Shown: positions 1-5,444 of the stretch, one piece after another
Numbering within the stretch: the stretch's first letter is position 1
Layout: each line of letters opens with the position of its first letter
From: Clostridia bacterium
GTDB lineage: Bacteria > Bacillota_A > Clostridia > Oscillospirales > CAG-272
Assembly (NCBI GenBank): GCA_017453335.1
Contig: JAFTKI010000109.1
Coordinates: 1-7,056 of the forward strand
Reading direction: 5' to 3'
Length of the DNA stretch: 7,056 nt
Program-made: the position numbers and the translations under genes
Notes under the pieces: generated by a model
Seen by the model: only the letters and a program-made list of their open reading frames with translations
Told to the model about the DNA's origin: nothing
Databases searched by the model: none

Positions 1-138
1 CGCCGCCATGCCGACACAGCTTTCCTTGTGCGCTACCAGCGTATCCAGCAAGTCCTGTGCGACCTGCAAATCTTCTTTCGTTGCGACCTCCGACCTTCCC
101 GCAAGGAAGATGGGATCGTGCATTAGTTCTTTGATCAT
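1..138 (-). CDS. def: Peptide deformylase, N-terminal part (cut by left edge)
   Basis: Only the first 46 residues are in the window. Peptide deformylase is a cytoplasmic metal-dependent hydrolase that removes the formyl group from the N-terminal methionine of new proteins. The visible part starts MIKELMHDPIFLAGRSEVAT, continues through a KEDL...AQDLLDTL helix and ends in CVGMAA. That ending matches the start of deformylase motif 1 (the GxAAxQIG glycine-alanine segment, which is often GMAANMIG in short clostridial deformylases). The catalytic EGCLS and HEFDH motifs would lie beyond the edge and cannot be checked. ATG at 138 is chosen because a GGAG (148-151) sits 9 nt upstream; a nearby ATG at 143 meets a stop within two codons. 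It follows the P-loop gene by 6 nt, so it is probably co-transcribed. Being a target of actinonin, an extra copy could act in resistance, but a housekeeping copy is equally possible. Confidence 0.82.
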   Translation of the reverse strand, partial: MIKELMHDPIFLAGRSEVATKEDLQVAQDLLDTLVAHKESCVGMAA

Positions 139-144
139 ATCATT

Positions 145-813
145 TCACTCCACAAGTCCAAAATGCTTGGCGATCATATCGCAAACCTGTTCTCTCGTAT
201 CCAAGCCGTTATTCTCACGCACAACCGTGAAAAATCCGCTGTTTGCATATTCGTCGTAGTGCTCCTTGCTGTTAATTCGAGCAAGACCTTGGCGATAGTT
301 TTCCATTACTGCCGCAGGATCGTCGCAACTATCGATCACATTTAAGAGAAACTGCTTTTCCGGATCACTGCGGTCGAAGAAACGCTCGACGCTCATAGAT
401 TGAGGGGAAAGCATCACCGCAACGTGATCGTAATCTGTGATTTCTTTCAGTATATCGATGGGAATACAGGTGTCCACAATCACCTTCTTATCTTGCGATA
501 TGGCGATCAGCTCGGCGACCTCAAACTCTGCTGCCTCGCGACCGACGTCATAGAGCCAACGTTCATATTCCTTCGGTGTGCGGGTGACGAACTCTTTCCA
601 ATCCGTGAGGCTTCGGTTATAGCAGAGGTCGGGGTACGTTTCGGGCGTCGCTACGATCTCGGATACCGCCATATGATAGTTTTCGCCGCAACAAATCATA
701 TCGTAACGCTCGGCAAGCATCTTCACGGTGGTAGACTTGCCCGCGTAGGCAGTCCCTGTGATGAAATATACGTTTTTCAGATAGTGCTTCAGGATGTTGT
801 TTTCGATCTTCAT
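145..813 (-). CDS. P-loop kinase-like / AAA-type NTPase of unknown substrate
   Basis: This 222-residue soluble protein has a clear Walker A motif, GTAYAGKST, at residues 20-28, directly after a hydrophobic strand (NVYFI). A second strand, KKVIVDT (109-115), has the look of a Walker B or kinase DxD position. The single compact domain, the motif close to the N-terminus, and an Arg-containing stretch (SVERFFDRSD, 141-150) resemble small nucleotide- or metabolite-kinases such as shikimate or cytidylate kinase relatives. I do not recognise a specific family or substrate. ATG at 813 has a TAGGTG ribosome site 5 nt upstream. The upstream acetyltransferase stops 17 nt earlier and the deformylase starts 6 nt after its stop, so it sits inside the operon. 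Phosphorylation of a drug or small metabolite is a guess from its neighbours only. Confidence 0.75.
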   Translation of the reverse strand: MKIENNILKHYLKNVYFITGTAYAGKSTTVKMLAERYDMICCGENYHMAVSEIVATPETYPDLCYNRSLTDWKEFVTRTPKEYERWLYDVGREAAEFEVAELIAISQDKKVIVDTCIPIDILKEITDYDHVAVMLSPQSMSVERFFDRSDPEKQFLLNVIDSCDDPAAVMENYRQGLARINSKEHYDEYANSGFFTVVRENNGLDTREQVCDMIAKHFGLVE

Positions 814-830
814 TTTTGCACCTATTTGTT

Positions 831-1487
831 CTATTCTACTCCATGCATCTCCATCAATTCGCGCAGATCTCCGAAGCTCTTGTCATACTGTGCCCGGGAG
901 ATCGCGCCGTTTTGGAGAAAGGTATCAAGCATTTTTCTCTGCTGACGGAAGAGCTCAACCTTTTGAAAGCGTTCCTTGGCCATCAACATCACGTAACCTG
1001 TACGGATTTCATTTACCTGCGGTACCAAAAGACCTTCGGTAGTGTGATGATAGACAAAGCCCAGCTTTTCTTGCACTCTGCGGGATTTCTCGTTATGATC
1101 ATAACGTCCGCACCAAACAGCATTGACGCACAGATCCTCAAAAGCGCGGCGAAGAAGCGTTCTTGCCGCCTCCGGAATAAGTCCTTGTCCCCAAAACGGT
1201 TTGCCAAGCCAATAACCCAATTCGCATTCATCCTCGCGGTCGGTCATATCGGTTTTAAAATTCAAATGGATATTTCCGATGGGCTCACCGCTCTCTTTCA
1301 AGCAGACAGCATAAACCTCGGGCTTAGACAGCACCGTGCGAATGATCTCACGGCTGTGCTCCACACTGGTGTGAGGTGGCCATCCGGCAGGTGGGCCTAC
1401 ATCGGGGTCGCTTGCGTATGTATATAAATCCTCCGCATCACTCTCGCGCCACGGGCGGAGGATAAGGCGCTCTGTTTCAAGTATCAT
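831..1487 (-). CDS. RimJ/RimL-type GNAT N-acetyltransferase with SHOCT-like C-terminal tail
   Basis: A 218-residue acetyl-CoA-dependent acetyltransferase of the RimJ/RimL branch, which acetylates protein N-termini or, in many accessory copies, small amines and drugs. The family opening ETERLILRPWRESDAEDLY (residues 4-22) is textbook. The acetyl-CoA loop is in GYWLGKPFWGQGLIPEA (91-107), and the NEKSRRVQEKLGF block (132-144) is the usual motif B with its Asn and Ser. The family normally ends near residue 170; here about 48 more residues follow. They contain FRQQRKMLDTFLQNGAISRA and YDKSFGDL, a SHOCT-like helix, Gly-Ala-Ile turn and helix. ATG at 1487 has GGAG (1495-1498) 7 nt upstream and overlaps the end of the phosphatidyltransferase gene by 11 nt, suggesting coupling. 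A decayed relative lies at 2812-2933. Confidence 0.9.
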   Translation of the reverse strand: MILETERLILRPWRESDAEDLYTYASDPDVGPPAGWPPHTSVEHSREIIRTVLSKPEVYAVCLKESGEPIGNIHLNFKTDMTDREDECELGYWLGKPFWGQGLIPEAARTLLRRAFEDLCVNAVWCGRYDHNEKSRRVQEKLGFVYHHTTEGLLVPQVNEIRTGYVMLMAKERFQKVELFRQQRKMLDTFLQNGAISRAQYDKSFGDLRELMEMHGVE

Positions 1488-1986
1488 GTTTTTTCTCCGA
1501 ATATGTAAAATATACCTCGTGAATCGCTGCGACTGTTGCGACGGTGCATACGATCGGCAAGGTGTACGTCAGGTCAACAAAGCTTATCGTCATAGGCAAA
1601 AAGAACAGCAACAGCCCCGTTATCTTATTCGGAACTGTATGAGGGGATATAAGTTTTTTCGTGCGAACGAATCCCCAAGCCGCGTTTCCAATCTTGATCA
1701 TAGCGATAACGCCGATCCATATCCACAGCCATGCGGGGATAGGAAGATGCGGCACGAACTTGATCAGAGCCACGGTCATAAACACGAAATCCGAAACCGT
1801 ATCAAGCCTTGCTCCGAATTCACTTGCACTGTTTGTCCTTCTTGCCACAGTGCCGTCTATCATATCGCTGAGCCCGCAAAGCAGATAGATCACACAAAAC
1901 CGCGCCGATGTCAGCGGTATCAATAGGAGAGGCAGGCTCAATACAATGCGCGAGCCCGTGATGATGTTTGCGATGTGTTTTTTCAT
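1477..1986 (-). CDS. CDP-alcohol phosphatidyltransferase family membrane protein
   Basis: This integral membrane enzyme of 169 residues belongs to the family that moves a phosphatidyl group from a CDP-alcohol to a second alcohol, as in phosphatidylglycerophosphate or phosphatidylserine synthesis. The full signature D-x2-DG-x2-AR-x8-G-x3-D-x3-D is present: D41, D44, G45, A48, R49, G58, D62 and D66. These aspartates bind the two catalytic metals and the last is the likely base. The opening ANIITGSRIVLSLPLLL is typical of PgsA-like members. Hydrophobic stretches at about 12-28, 66-80, 86-104, 122-138 and 142-160 fit five or six membrane segments. It is slightly short for the family, and the acceptor alcohol cannot be read from sequence. 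No good ribosome site precedes ATG 1986, which follows the cat stop by 20 nt. It is an odd partner in a drug-modification array, unless altered lipids contribute to envelope resistance. Confidence 0.88.
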   Translation of the reverse strand: MKKHIANIITGSRIVLSLPLLLIPLTSARFCVIYLLCGLSDMIDGTVARRTNSASEFGARLDTVSDFVFMTVALIKFVPHLPIPAWLWIWIGVIAMIKIGNAAWGFVRTKKLISPHTVPNKITGLLLFFLPMTISFVDLTYTLPIVCTVATVAAIHEVYFTYSEKKHDT

Positions 1987-2006
1987 AAATTGAAATTGTT
2001 GCGGTT

Positions 2007-2630
2007 TTACATTGAAAAGTTATCTATGTATCCCTGTAATCTCTCCACAAACATCCCTACGTGATAGCCGTCGCAAACGGCATGATGCACCTGTATGGCC
2101 AGGGGAAGCATACGTTTGCCGTCGCGCTCAAAATACTTGCCCATGGTGAAAATGGGCAGAAGGAATTTGCCTTCATCATACACGTTGATGTTGAATCCCG
2201 TGAATTCGAGCCACGGAACCATGGAGATGTTGAAGGAATTGACCGGTGTTCCGTCCTTGGGCGCGTAGCGTGTGGACGTGCTGTATATGGCGGCATCTTC
2301 CTCATAGCTTCGGAGGAACGTGTCATAATCCTCCGAGAAATACGACCAAATGCCCGAAAAGTTCTTGTTTTCCTTATTGAAAACGGTGTACATGGGGTGC
2401 ATATCGTCATAGATGCCCAGCCCCTCCGAGGTCAGAGACGTGCGGAATTCAGGCATATCGTTGACGGTTTTCGTCAGCAGCCAAATCATGGCGGGATACA
2501 GCTTTTGCCCTTTGAGATTGGTGATATCGAGGTTGACAGAGACGGAATAGGTGCATACCACCTCACCGATGAAGTGCTCGTAGAACTCCTTGCGCTCCCA
2601 GTTTTCGATGTCGATCAGTTTGAATGCCAT
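2007..2630 (-). CDS. cat: Type A chloramphenicol O-acetyltransferase
   Basis: This 207-residue cytoplasmic enzyme transfers acetyl from acetyl-CoA to the 3-hydroxyl of chloramphenicol, blocking ribosome binding. Family landmarks are intact. NWERKEFYEHF (10-20) carries the Arg (R13) that pairs with the active-site Asp. FNISMVPW (133-140) carries the transition-state Ser (S136, equivalent to Ser148). QVHHAVCDGYH (180-190) holds the catalytic His (H183, equivalent to His195) and D187. PEFRTSL, YTVFN and LPIFTMGKY are further family blocks, and length is normal for the trimeric enzyme. It looks closest to CatP-like clostridial forms, recalled rather than searched. The longer frame opening at 2771 is rejected because its first 47 residues are low-complexity Arg-rich shadow of the TipAS remnant, while ATG 2630 has AAGGA 6 nt upstream. 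Function is very likely; the substrate could be another hydroxylated compound, as in xenobiotic relatives. Confidence 0.93.
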   Translation of the reverse strand: MAFKLIDIENWERKEFYEHFIGEVVCTYSVSVNLDITNLKGQKLYPAMIWLLTKTVNDMPEFRTSLTSEGLGIYDDMHPMYTVFNKENKNFSGIWSYFSEDYDTFLRSYEEDAAIYSTSTRYAPKDGTPVNSFNISMVPWLEFTGFNINVYDEGKFLLPIFTMGKYFERDGKRMLPLAIQVHHAVCDGYHVGMFVERLQGYIDNFSM

Positions 2631-2806
2631 GATGATTCCTTTCTGCAATAGACCGCGATGGCCTCTGCCGCAAATTCCGCAGTTCCGCCGCCGTACTTGT
2701 CGATGTTCTTCTTGAATCGATCGTCGGCAACGTATACCTCGCCAAGACCCGCGAGAATCTCGTCGTTGCAAGTGTAGTAGTTCTCCGTGATGTACACTTG
2801 AAGCTT
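2615..2806 (-). pseudogene. TipAS-domain C-terminal fragment (5' part missing)
   Basis: The minus frame from 2806 reads KLQVYITENYYTC, then NDEILAGLGEVYVADDRFKK and the closing TAEFAAEAIAVYC. This is the last two helices of a TipAS antibiotic-recognition domain, which in TipA-like MerR regulators captures thiopeptides and other drugs. Everything N-terminal (the MerR DNA-binding part and most of the TipAS fold) is missing; upstream DNA is instead a broken acetyltransferase. The frame has also lost a normal stop: after YC it runs on as RKESSWHSN and ends at 2615, overlapping the cat start by 16 nt. Of 43 aligned residues, 34 match the second TipAS tail at the right edge, so these are diverged paralogues. 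An open frame extends upstream to 2911, but there it only reads the acetyltransferase debris in the wrong phase. I treat it as a remnant, not a functional gene. Confidence 0.8.
2637..2644 (-). promoter_or_regulatory. Ribosome binding site of cat
   Basis: AGAAAGGA reads on the minus strand with its AAGGA core 6 nt ahead of ATG 2630. It decides the cat start against a frame that opens 141 bases earlier. The site lies inside the coding frame of the TipAS remnant, whose read-through frame passes over it and stops 15 nt inside cat at 2615. Confidence 0.7.
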
Positions 2807-2811
2807 GGTTA

Positions 2812-2933
2812 GGCTTACCGTTCTCTTTCGGGCAGACGGCATAAACCTCGGGGTCGCTGGCGTATATGTATCATTCTTCCGCATCCTCCTCGCGCCACGG
2901 GCGGAGAACAAGGCGTTTTATTTACAAAATCAA
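2812..2933 (-). pseudogene. Remnant of a RimJ/RimL-type GNAT acetyltransferase
   Basis: Read in one frame from TTG 2933, the minus strand gives IL-stop-IKRLVLRPWREEDAEE-stop-YIYASDPEVYAVCPKENG. This lines up residue by residue with the intact acetyltransferase at 831-1487 (ILETERLILRPWRESDAED, then YTYASDP, then PEVYAVCLKESG). The damage is visible: the start is TTG where the relative has ATG, GAA has become TAA at codon 4, a Leu codon has become TGA at codon 21, and 28 codons between the two Pro codons are gone. The sequence similarity stops after codon KPN and the TipAS fragment begins within a few bases. It is part of a 310-base stretch (2631-2940) between intact genes that holds only debris. 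The fragment cannot make an acetyltransferase. It shows that a second gene of this family once stood here. Confidence 0.85.
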
Positions 2934-2940
2934 AATTTTC

Positions 2941-3423
2941 TTACTTTCCTTCGGCACAATTCTTAAGCCCATCCCCTGTCAAGCGATAGGTCGTCCATTC
3001 GCTCATGGGTTCGGCGCCGAGGGAGAGATAAAAATCAATGCTTGGCTTATTCCAATCGAGACAGCACCATTCAAGCCTTCCGCAGCCTCGTTCCACGGCG
3101 ATGCGGGCAAGTTCTCGAATCAGCCCCTTCCCGTGTCCGAGCCCCCGATATTCGGGCTTTACGTAAAGGTCTTCGAGGTGGATGCCCGCTCTGCCGAGAA
3201 AGGTGGAGAAGTTGTAAAAGAAGAGCGCAAAGCCCACCTCTTTGCCATCCTCCAAGGCGAAGATGACCTCCGCTTTCTTCTTCTCGAAGATCCAACAGCG
3301 GAGCAACTCCTCGCTTGCGACTACTTGATCGGACATTTTTTCGTACGCTGCAAGCTCTTTGACAAAGCTCAATATCAAAGGCGCATCGTTTTCATTGGCA
3401 TATCTGAATTTTGCATGATCCAT
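2941..3423 (-). CDS. GNAT N-acetyltransferase, spermidine/diamine (SSAT)-like
   Basis: A 160-residue single-domain acetyltransferase that resembles eukaryotic and bacterial spermidine/spermine or thialysine N-acetyltransferases, which acetylate primary amines with acetyl-CoA. The line HLEDLYVKPEYRGLGHGKGL (82-101) contains strand 4 and the acetyl-CoA pyrophosphate loop (R93-G94-x-G96-x-G98). The block WNKPSIDFYLSLGA (124-137) matches the SSAT signature WNxPSIxFY, where the Tyr (Y132) is the usual general acid. The substrate is inferred to be a polyamine, aminoglycoside-like amine or lysine analogue. The reading frame opens at 3519, but those 32 extra residues overlap the previous gene and look unlike the family; ATG 3423 has GGGAG 8 nt upstream and MDHAKFRYANENDA is a normal GNAT opening. 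It begins 19 nt after the nucleotidyltransferase stop and is followed by the debris region. Confidence 0.9.
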   Translation of the reverse strand: MDHAKFRYANENDAPLILSFVKELAAYEKMSDQVVASEELLRCWIFEKKKAEVIFALEDGKEVGFALFFYNFSTFLGRAGIHLEDLYVKPEYRGLGHGKGLIRELARIAVERGCGRLEWCCLDWNKPSIDFYLSLGAEPMSEWTTYRLTGDGLKNCAEGK

Positions 3424-3431
3424 ACTATTTG

Positions 3432-3436
3432 CTCCC
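3432..3436 (-). promoter_or_regulatory. Ribosome binding site of the SSAT-like acetyltransferase
   Basis: GGGAG on the minus strand lies 8 nt before ATG 3423. It sits in the 19-nt gap after the nucleotidyltransferase stop and decides the start against an upstream in-frame ATG at 3519 inside that gene. Confidence 0.7.
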
Positions 3437-3442
3437 GTTCCT

Positions 3443-4099
3443 TCAATTTTCGGCAATCCACTTTTTTGCAAAGGCAAGTAAAGCTTCGGATGCCACGGAA
3501 AAATCAACCGCTCCGCCATTTTTCAAAGCCAAAAAGGTGTTAACGATCTCCTGTTCATCGGAAGAAGCAACCAACAGCAATTCTTTTTGATGTTTGATAT
3601 AATTTCCGGTCTGCCGAAAAACGATCGCCTGCACGACGAAGGAGGCGGATTTATATAGGCCGCACAAAACGTCGTCGCTCTTCTCATGCAACATATTATG
3701 CACGCACCCATGATAGATGTTGCAAGCACCGATTTTGATCGCCCTGCCTACAGCTGCTTCATCGATGACCGCAAGCAATTCATCAAGGCTTCCTTTTATC
3801 GGGGTTGTATCATAAAAAAACTGAAAAAGATCGGAAGGCTCCCAATGAAGAAGCTCATCCTTTCCCGAAAGGAAACCGCAAATCATCTCTCTGTGGGGCA
3901 AGCTGTCGAGCATCCTGTTGTAGACTTGAACATCCGCGGCGGACAGCCGGTCAAGTATTACGACGATGTCAATATCGCTTGCATCATGCGCTTCACCACG
4001 ACCATAACTCCCCTGCAAGCCAACAAACCACACACGATTGCCAAAGGTCTCATTTAATGTCTGCAAGAAGTTTTTCGTCCAAACCGAAATATCGATCAT
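3443..4099 (-). CDS. Nucleotidyltransferase-domain protein (Pol beta / ANT-like fold)
   Basis: A 218-residue protein with the hallmark of the polymerase-beta nucleotidyltransferase superfamily: GSYGRGEAHDASDIDIVVIL at 30-49, with Gly30-Ser31 and metal-binding Asp42 and Asp44. Members with this layout transfer a nucleotide to aminoglycosides, lincosamides, or proteins, or serve as toxin or antitoxin partners. The rest is a helical C-terminal half (about 105-218; ACNIYHGCVHNMLHEK, LYKSASFVVQAIVFRQTGNY) that looks like the substrate-binding or HEPN-like helical bundle found beside such domains. No separate HEPN gene or MNT-type pair is nearby, so a resistance or small-molecule role is preferred but unproven. 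ATG 4099 is chosen over 4144 because GAGGTG lies 6 nt upstream and the longer form would overlap the GrpB gene. The DNA here and in the GrpB gene looks more AT-rich than in the flanking genes. Confidence 0.85.
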   Translation of the reverse strand: MIDISVWTKNFLQTLNETFGNRVWFVGLQGSYGRGEAHDASDIDIVVILDRLSAADVQVYNRMLDSLPHREMICGFLSGKDELLHWEPSDLFQFFYDTTPIKGSLDELLAVIDEAAVGRAIKIGACNIYHGCVHNMLHEKSDDVLCGLYKSASFVVQAIVFRQTGNYIKHQKELLLVASSDEQEIVNTFLALKNGGAVDFSVASEALLAFAKKWIAEN

Positions 4100-4105
4100 C
4101 TTATT

Positions 4106-4111
4106 CACCTC
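4106..4111 (-). promoter_or_regulatory. Ribosome binding site of the nucleotidyltransferase
   Basis: GAGGTG on the minus strand lies 6 nt before ATG 4099, in the 29-nt gap after the GrpB stop. It fixes the start and makes the 15-residue longer version from 4144 unlikely. Confidence 0.7.
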
Positions 4112-4128
4112 ATAAAATTGGAATTTGT

Positions 4129-4644
4129 TTATTCCAAACCACACTTTTTATATAATTCCTCAATGCACGGAGATTTGTATGCAATGTATTGATCTATATC
4201 GTTGGGATACAACTCCGCGGCTTTTTCTTTTACCGAACTGTATTCTTTGACAGCTTCAATATTCTGTCGCAGAAAATCTCGGAATATAATGTGGCGGTGC
4301 AATTCTTCGGAATCCTGCGGACATACGTACAAATGGTGCTTCATCAAGTGCGGCTTGTTCGTGTATTTGAACGCTTCTCTGTTCCGGATACCCAGGTCAC
4401 CCTCGTGGATATATCCAATCGCTCCCAGCTTGCCGACAATCTCATCAAACACCGAATAATCCTTGATGATCACATCCATATCAATGCAAGGTTTGGCAGA
4501 CATGCCCTCAACCGATGTGCTCCCGACGTGTTCAATACCGAGAACCAAATCACCGATTTCAGCTTCAATCTCGTTCTTGATTTTCTCAAAAGCAGTTTTC
4601 CACGCTTCCTCATAAGGTACAACCACAACTCTTTTTGTTTGCAT
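4129..4644 (-). CDS. GrpB family protein (UPF0157, nucleotidyltransferase fold)
   Basis: This 171-residue protein carries the unmistakable GrpB/UPF0157 signature: IEHVGSTSVEGMSAKPCIDM (37-56), followed by DVII. In this family Gly-Ser (41-42) and the Asp pair (D55, D57) resemble the metal and nucleotide site of a minimal nucleotidyltransferase. A second family block, KPHLMKHHLYVC (97-108), has the expected histidines, then HIIFRDFLRQN and KEKAAEL follow, and IDQYIAYKSPCIEEL closes the protein. The biochemical role of the family is poorly known; it occurs alone or fused to dephospho-CoA kinase, and often in accessory or resistance-like settings. ATG 4644 has GAGGG 6 nt upstream. It starts 20 nt after the GNAT gene stop and is followed after 29 nt by another nucleotidyltransferase-fold gene, an unusual side-by-side pairing of two such folds. 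Confidence 0.92.
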   Translation of the reverse strand: MQTKRVVVVPYEEAWKTAFEKIKNEIEAEIGDLVLGIEHVGSTSVEGMSAKPCIDMDVIIKDYSVFDEIVGKLGAIGYIHEGDLGIRNREAFKYTNKPHLMKHHLYVCPQDSEELHRHIIFRDFLRQNIEAVKEYSSVKEKAAELYPNDIDQYIAYKSPCIEELYKKCGLE

Positions 4645-4664
4645 CGGTAACCCTCGTCAATTTT

Positions 4665-5432
4665 TTATTTGTTCATTCCATCCACCGTCTCGAAGGGTTT
4701 TGCCGTCATTTCCACCCACGCAGGACGGAAACCGCAGCGTATGGCATTGCGGACGGATTTGATATTGCACCAAGCGGCGCAGTAAAACGGCACTTTTCCC
4801 CGCTTTAAAATCTCAACAGCAAGGCGGCTCGTGAGCGCCGAGGCAATTCCCTGCCTGCGATATGCGGGAAGTACGTCAATACCGATCTGCCACATGGTGT
4901 CGCAATCAGCAGAACAGCCCGCAAGACCGACAAGCTTGCCACCGTTGTACGCGCCAACGCCAAGCACATCAAGCTGCTTGCGCTTCTCGCATAGTGCATT
5001 GCTCCATTCGGGTAGGTATAGGTCGGCAAAATCGGTCTGTGTCAAAAGCCGTAATTCATAAGGGCAATCAAGAGCACGCAGAGCGTTCACATCGGGCAAA
5101 AAATACTCCGCCATAAAACAGATCTTCTGCCCTTTTTCTATCAAGGCATGGTTCAAAACGTGCAGATGCGGCGTTTCAAACAGGTGCTCTACGGGATATT
5201 TGTATAGGTAATTTTCGGTGATCTTGCGGAATGCGGGCGACACCGATGCCACCACGTTGTTCCCGTAAGAAACGAGCTGACAAGAAAACGGAAGTTCCAA
5301 ATACCGTCTCGCGCCATCGCTCTCGTGCGATGCGACGACCACGTTCTCTCTTTTCTCAAAATCCGCAGGATCGGCGCAAAGATCGATGGCGGATTGAGCC
5401 ATGGCGATTCTCAAAATTTCTTGGTTGGTCAT
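4665..5432 (-). CDS. GNAT acetyltransferase with a long N-terminal region
   Basis: A 255-residue protein whose C-terminal half (about 125-245) is a GNAT acetyltransferase. It has LGVGAYNGGKLVGLAGCS (157-174), the strand-4 and acetyl-CoA loop IGIDVLPAYRRQGIASAL (183-200, with RxxGIA at 193-197), and NIKSVRNAIRCGFRPAW (223-239), the motif B Asn-Ser and Cys-Gly-Phe end. The first 120 residues are not GNAT-like by eye; they hold SPAFRKITENYLYKYPVEHL (65-84) and FETPHLHVLNHA. This two-part layout is seen in clostridial acetyltransferases of about 250-270 residues, perhaps the ZmaR-type group (self-resistance to zwittermicin); that assignment is tentative. ATG 5432 has AGGAG 7 nt upstream, overlapping the end of the radical SAM gene stop, so translation is probably coupled. 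Substrate unknown. Confidence 0.85.
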   Translation of the reverse strand: MTNQEILRIAMAQSAIDLCADPADFEKRENVVVASHESDGARRYLELPFSCQLVSYGNNVVASVSPAFRKITENYLYKYPVEHLFETPHLHVLNHALIEKGQKICFMAEYFLPDVNALRALDCPYELRLLTQTDFADLYLPEWSNALCEKRKQLDVLGVGAYNGGKLVGLAGCSADCDTMWQIGIDVLPAYRRQGIASALTSRLAVEILKRGKVPFYCAAWCNIKSVRNAIRCGFRPAWVEMTAKPFETVDGMNK

Positions 5433-5444
5433 TTCTGTTCTCCT

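Noticed and set aside
2007..2771. cat starting at 2771 with 47 extra N-terminal residues
   Set aside because: The extension is an Arg-rich shadow of the TipAS frame, and the standard CAT opening with a ribosome site begins at 2630.
2615..2911. A 98-residue gene ending in the TipAS tail
   Set aside because: Its first 35 residues are the acetyltransferase remnant read in the wrong phase, and no ribosome site precedes its start. I call the TipAS part a remnant instead.
2921..2935. A promoter for cat in the AT-rich patch before the acetyltransferase remnant
   Set aside because: There is a TAAATA-like word but no matching -35 box at the right distance; the patch aligns with the first codons of the decayed gene.
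2941..3519. SSAT-like acetyltransferase starting at 3519
   Set aside because: The 32 extra residues overlap the nucleotidyltransferase gene and are unlike GNAT openings; ATG 3423 has a ribosome site.
2866..3543. Plus-strand frames of 180-225 residues (for example 400-945, 816-1427, 2061-2651, 2866-3543)
   Set aside because: Each lies opposite a minus-strand gene with clear family motifs, and none shows a recognisable domain of its own.
3443..4144. Nucleotidyltransferase starting at 4144
   Set aside because: It would overlap the GrpB gene and has no ribosome site; ATG 4099 has GAGGTG at good spacing.
4656..4670. A terminator at the T-rich run between the GNAT and GrpB genes
   Set aside because: There is no GC-rich hairpin beside the run, and the gap is only 20 nt inside a tightly packed gene run.
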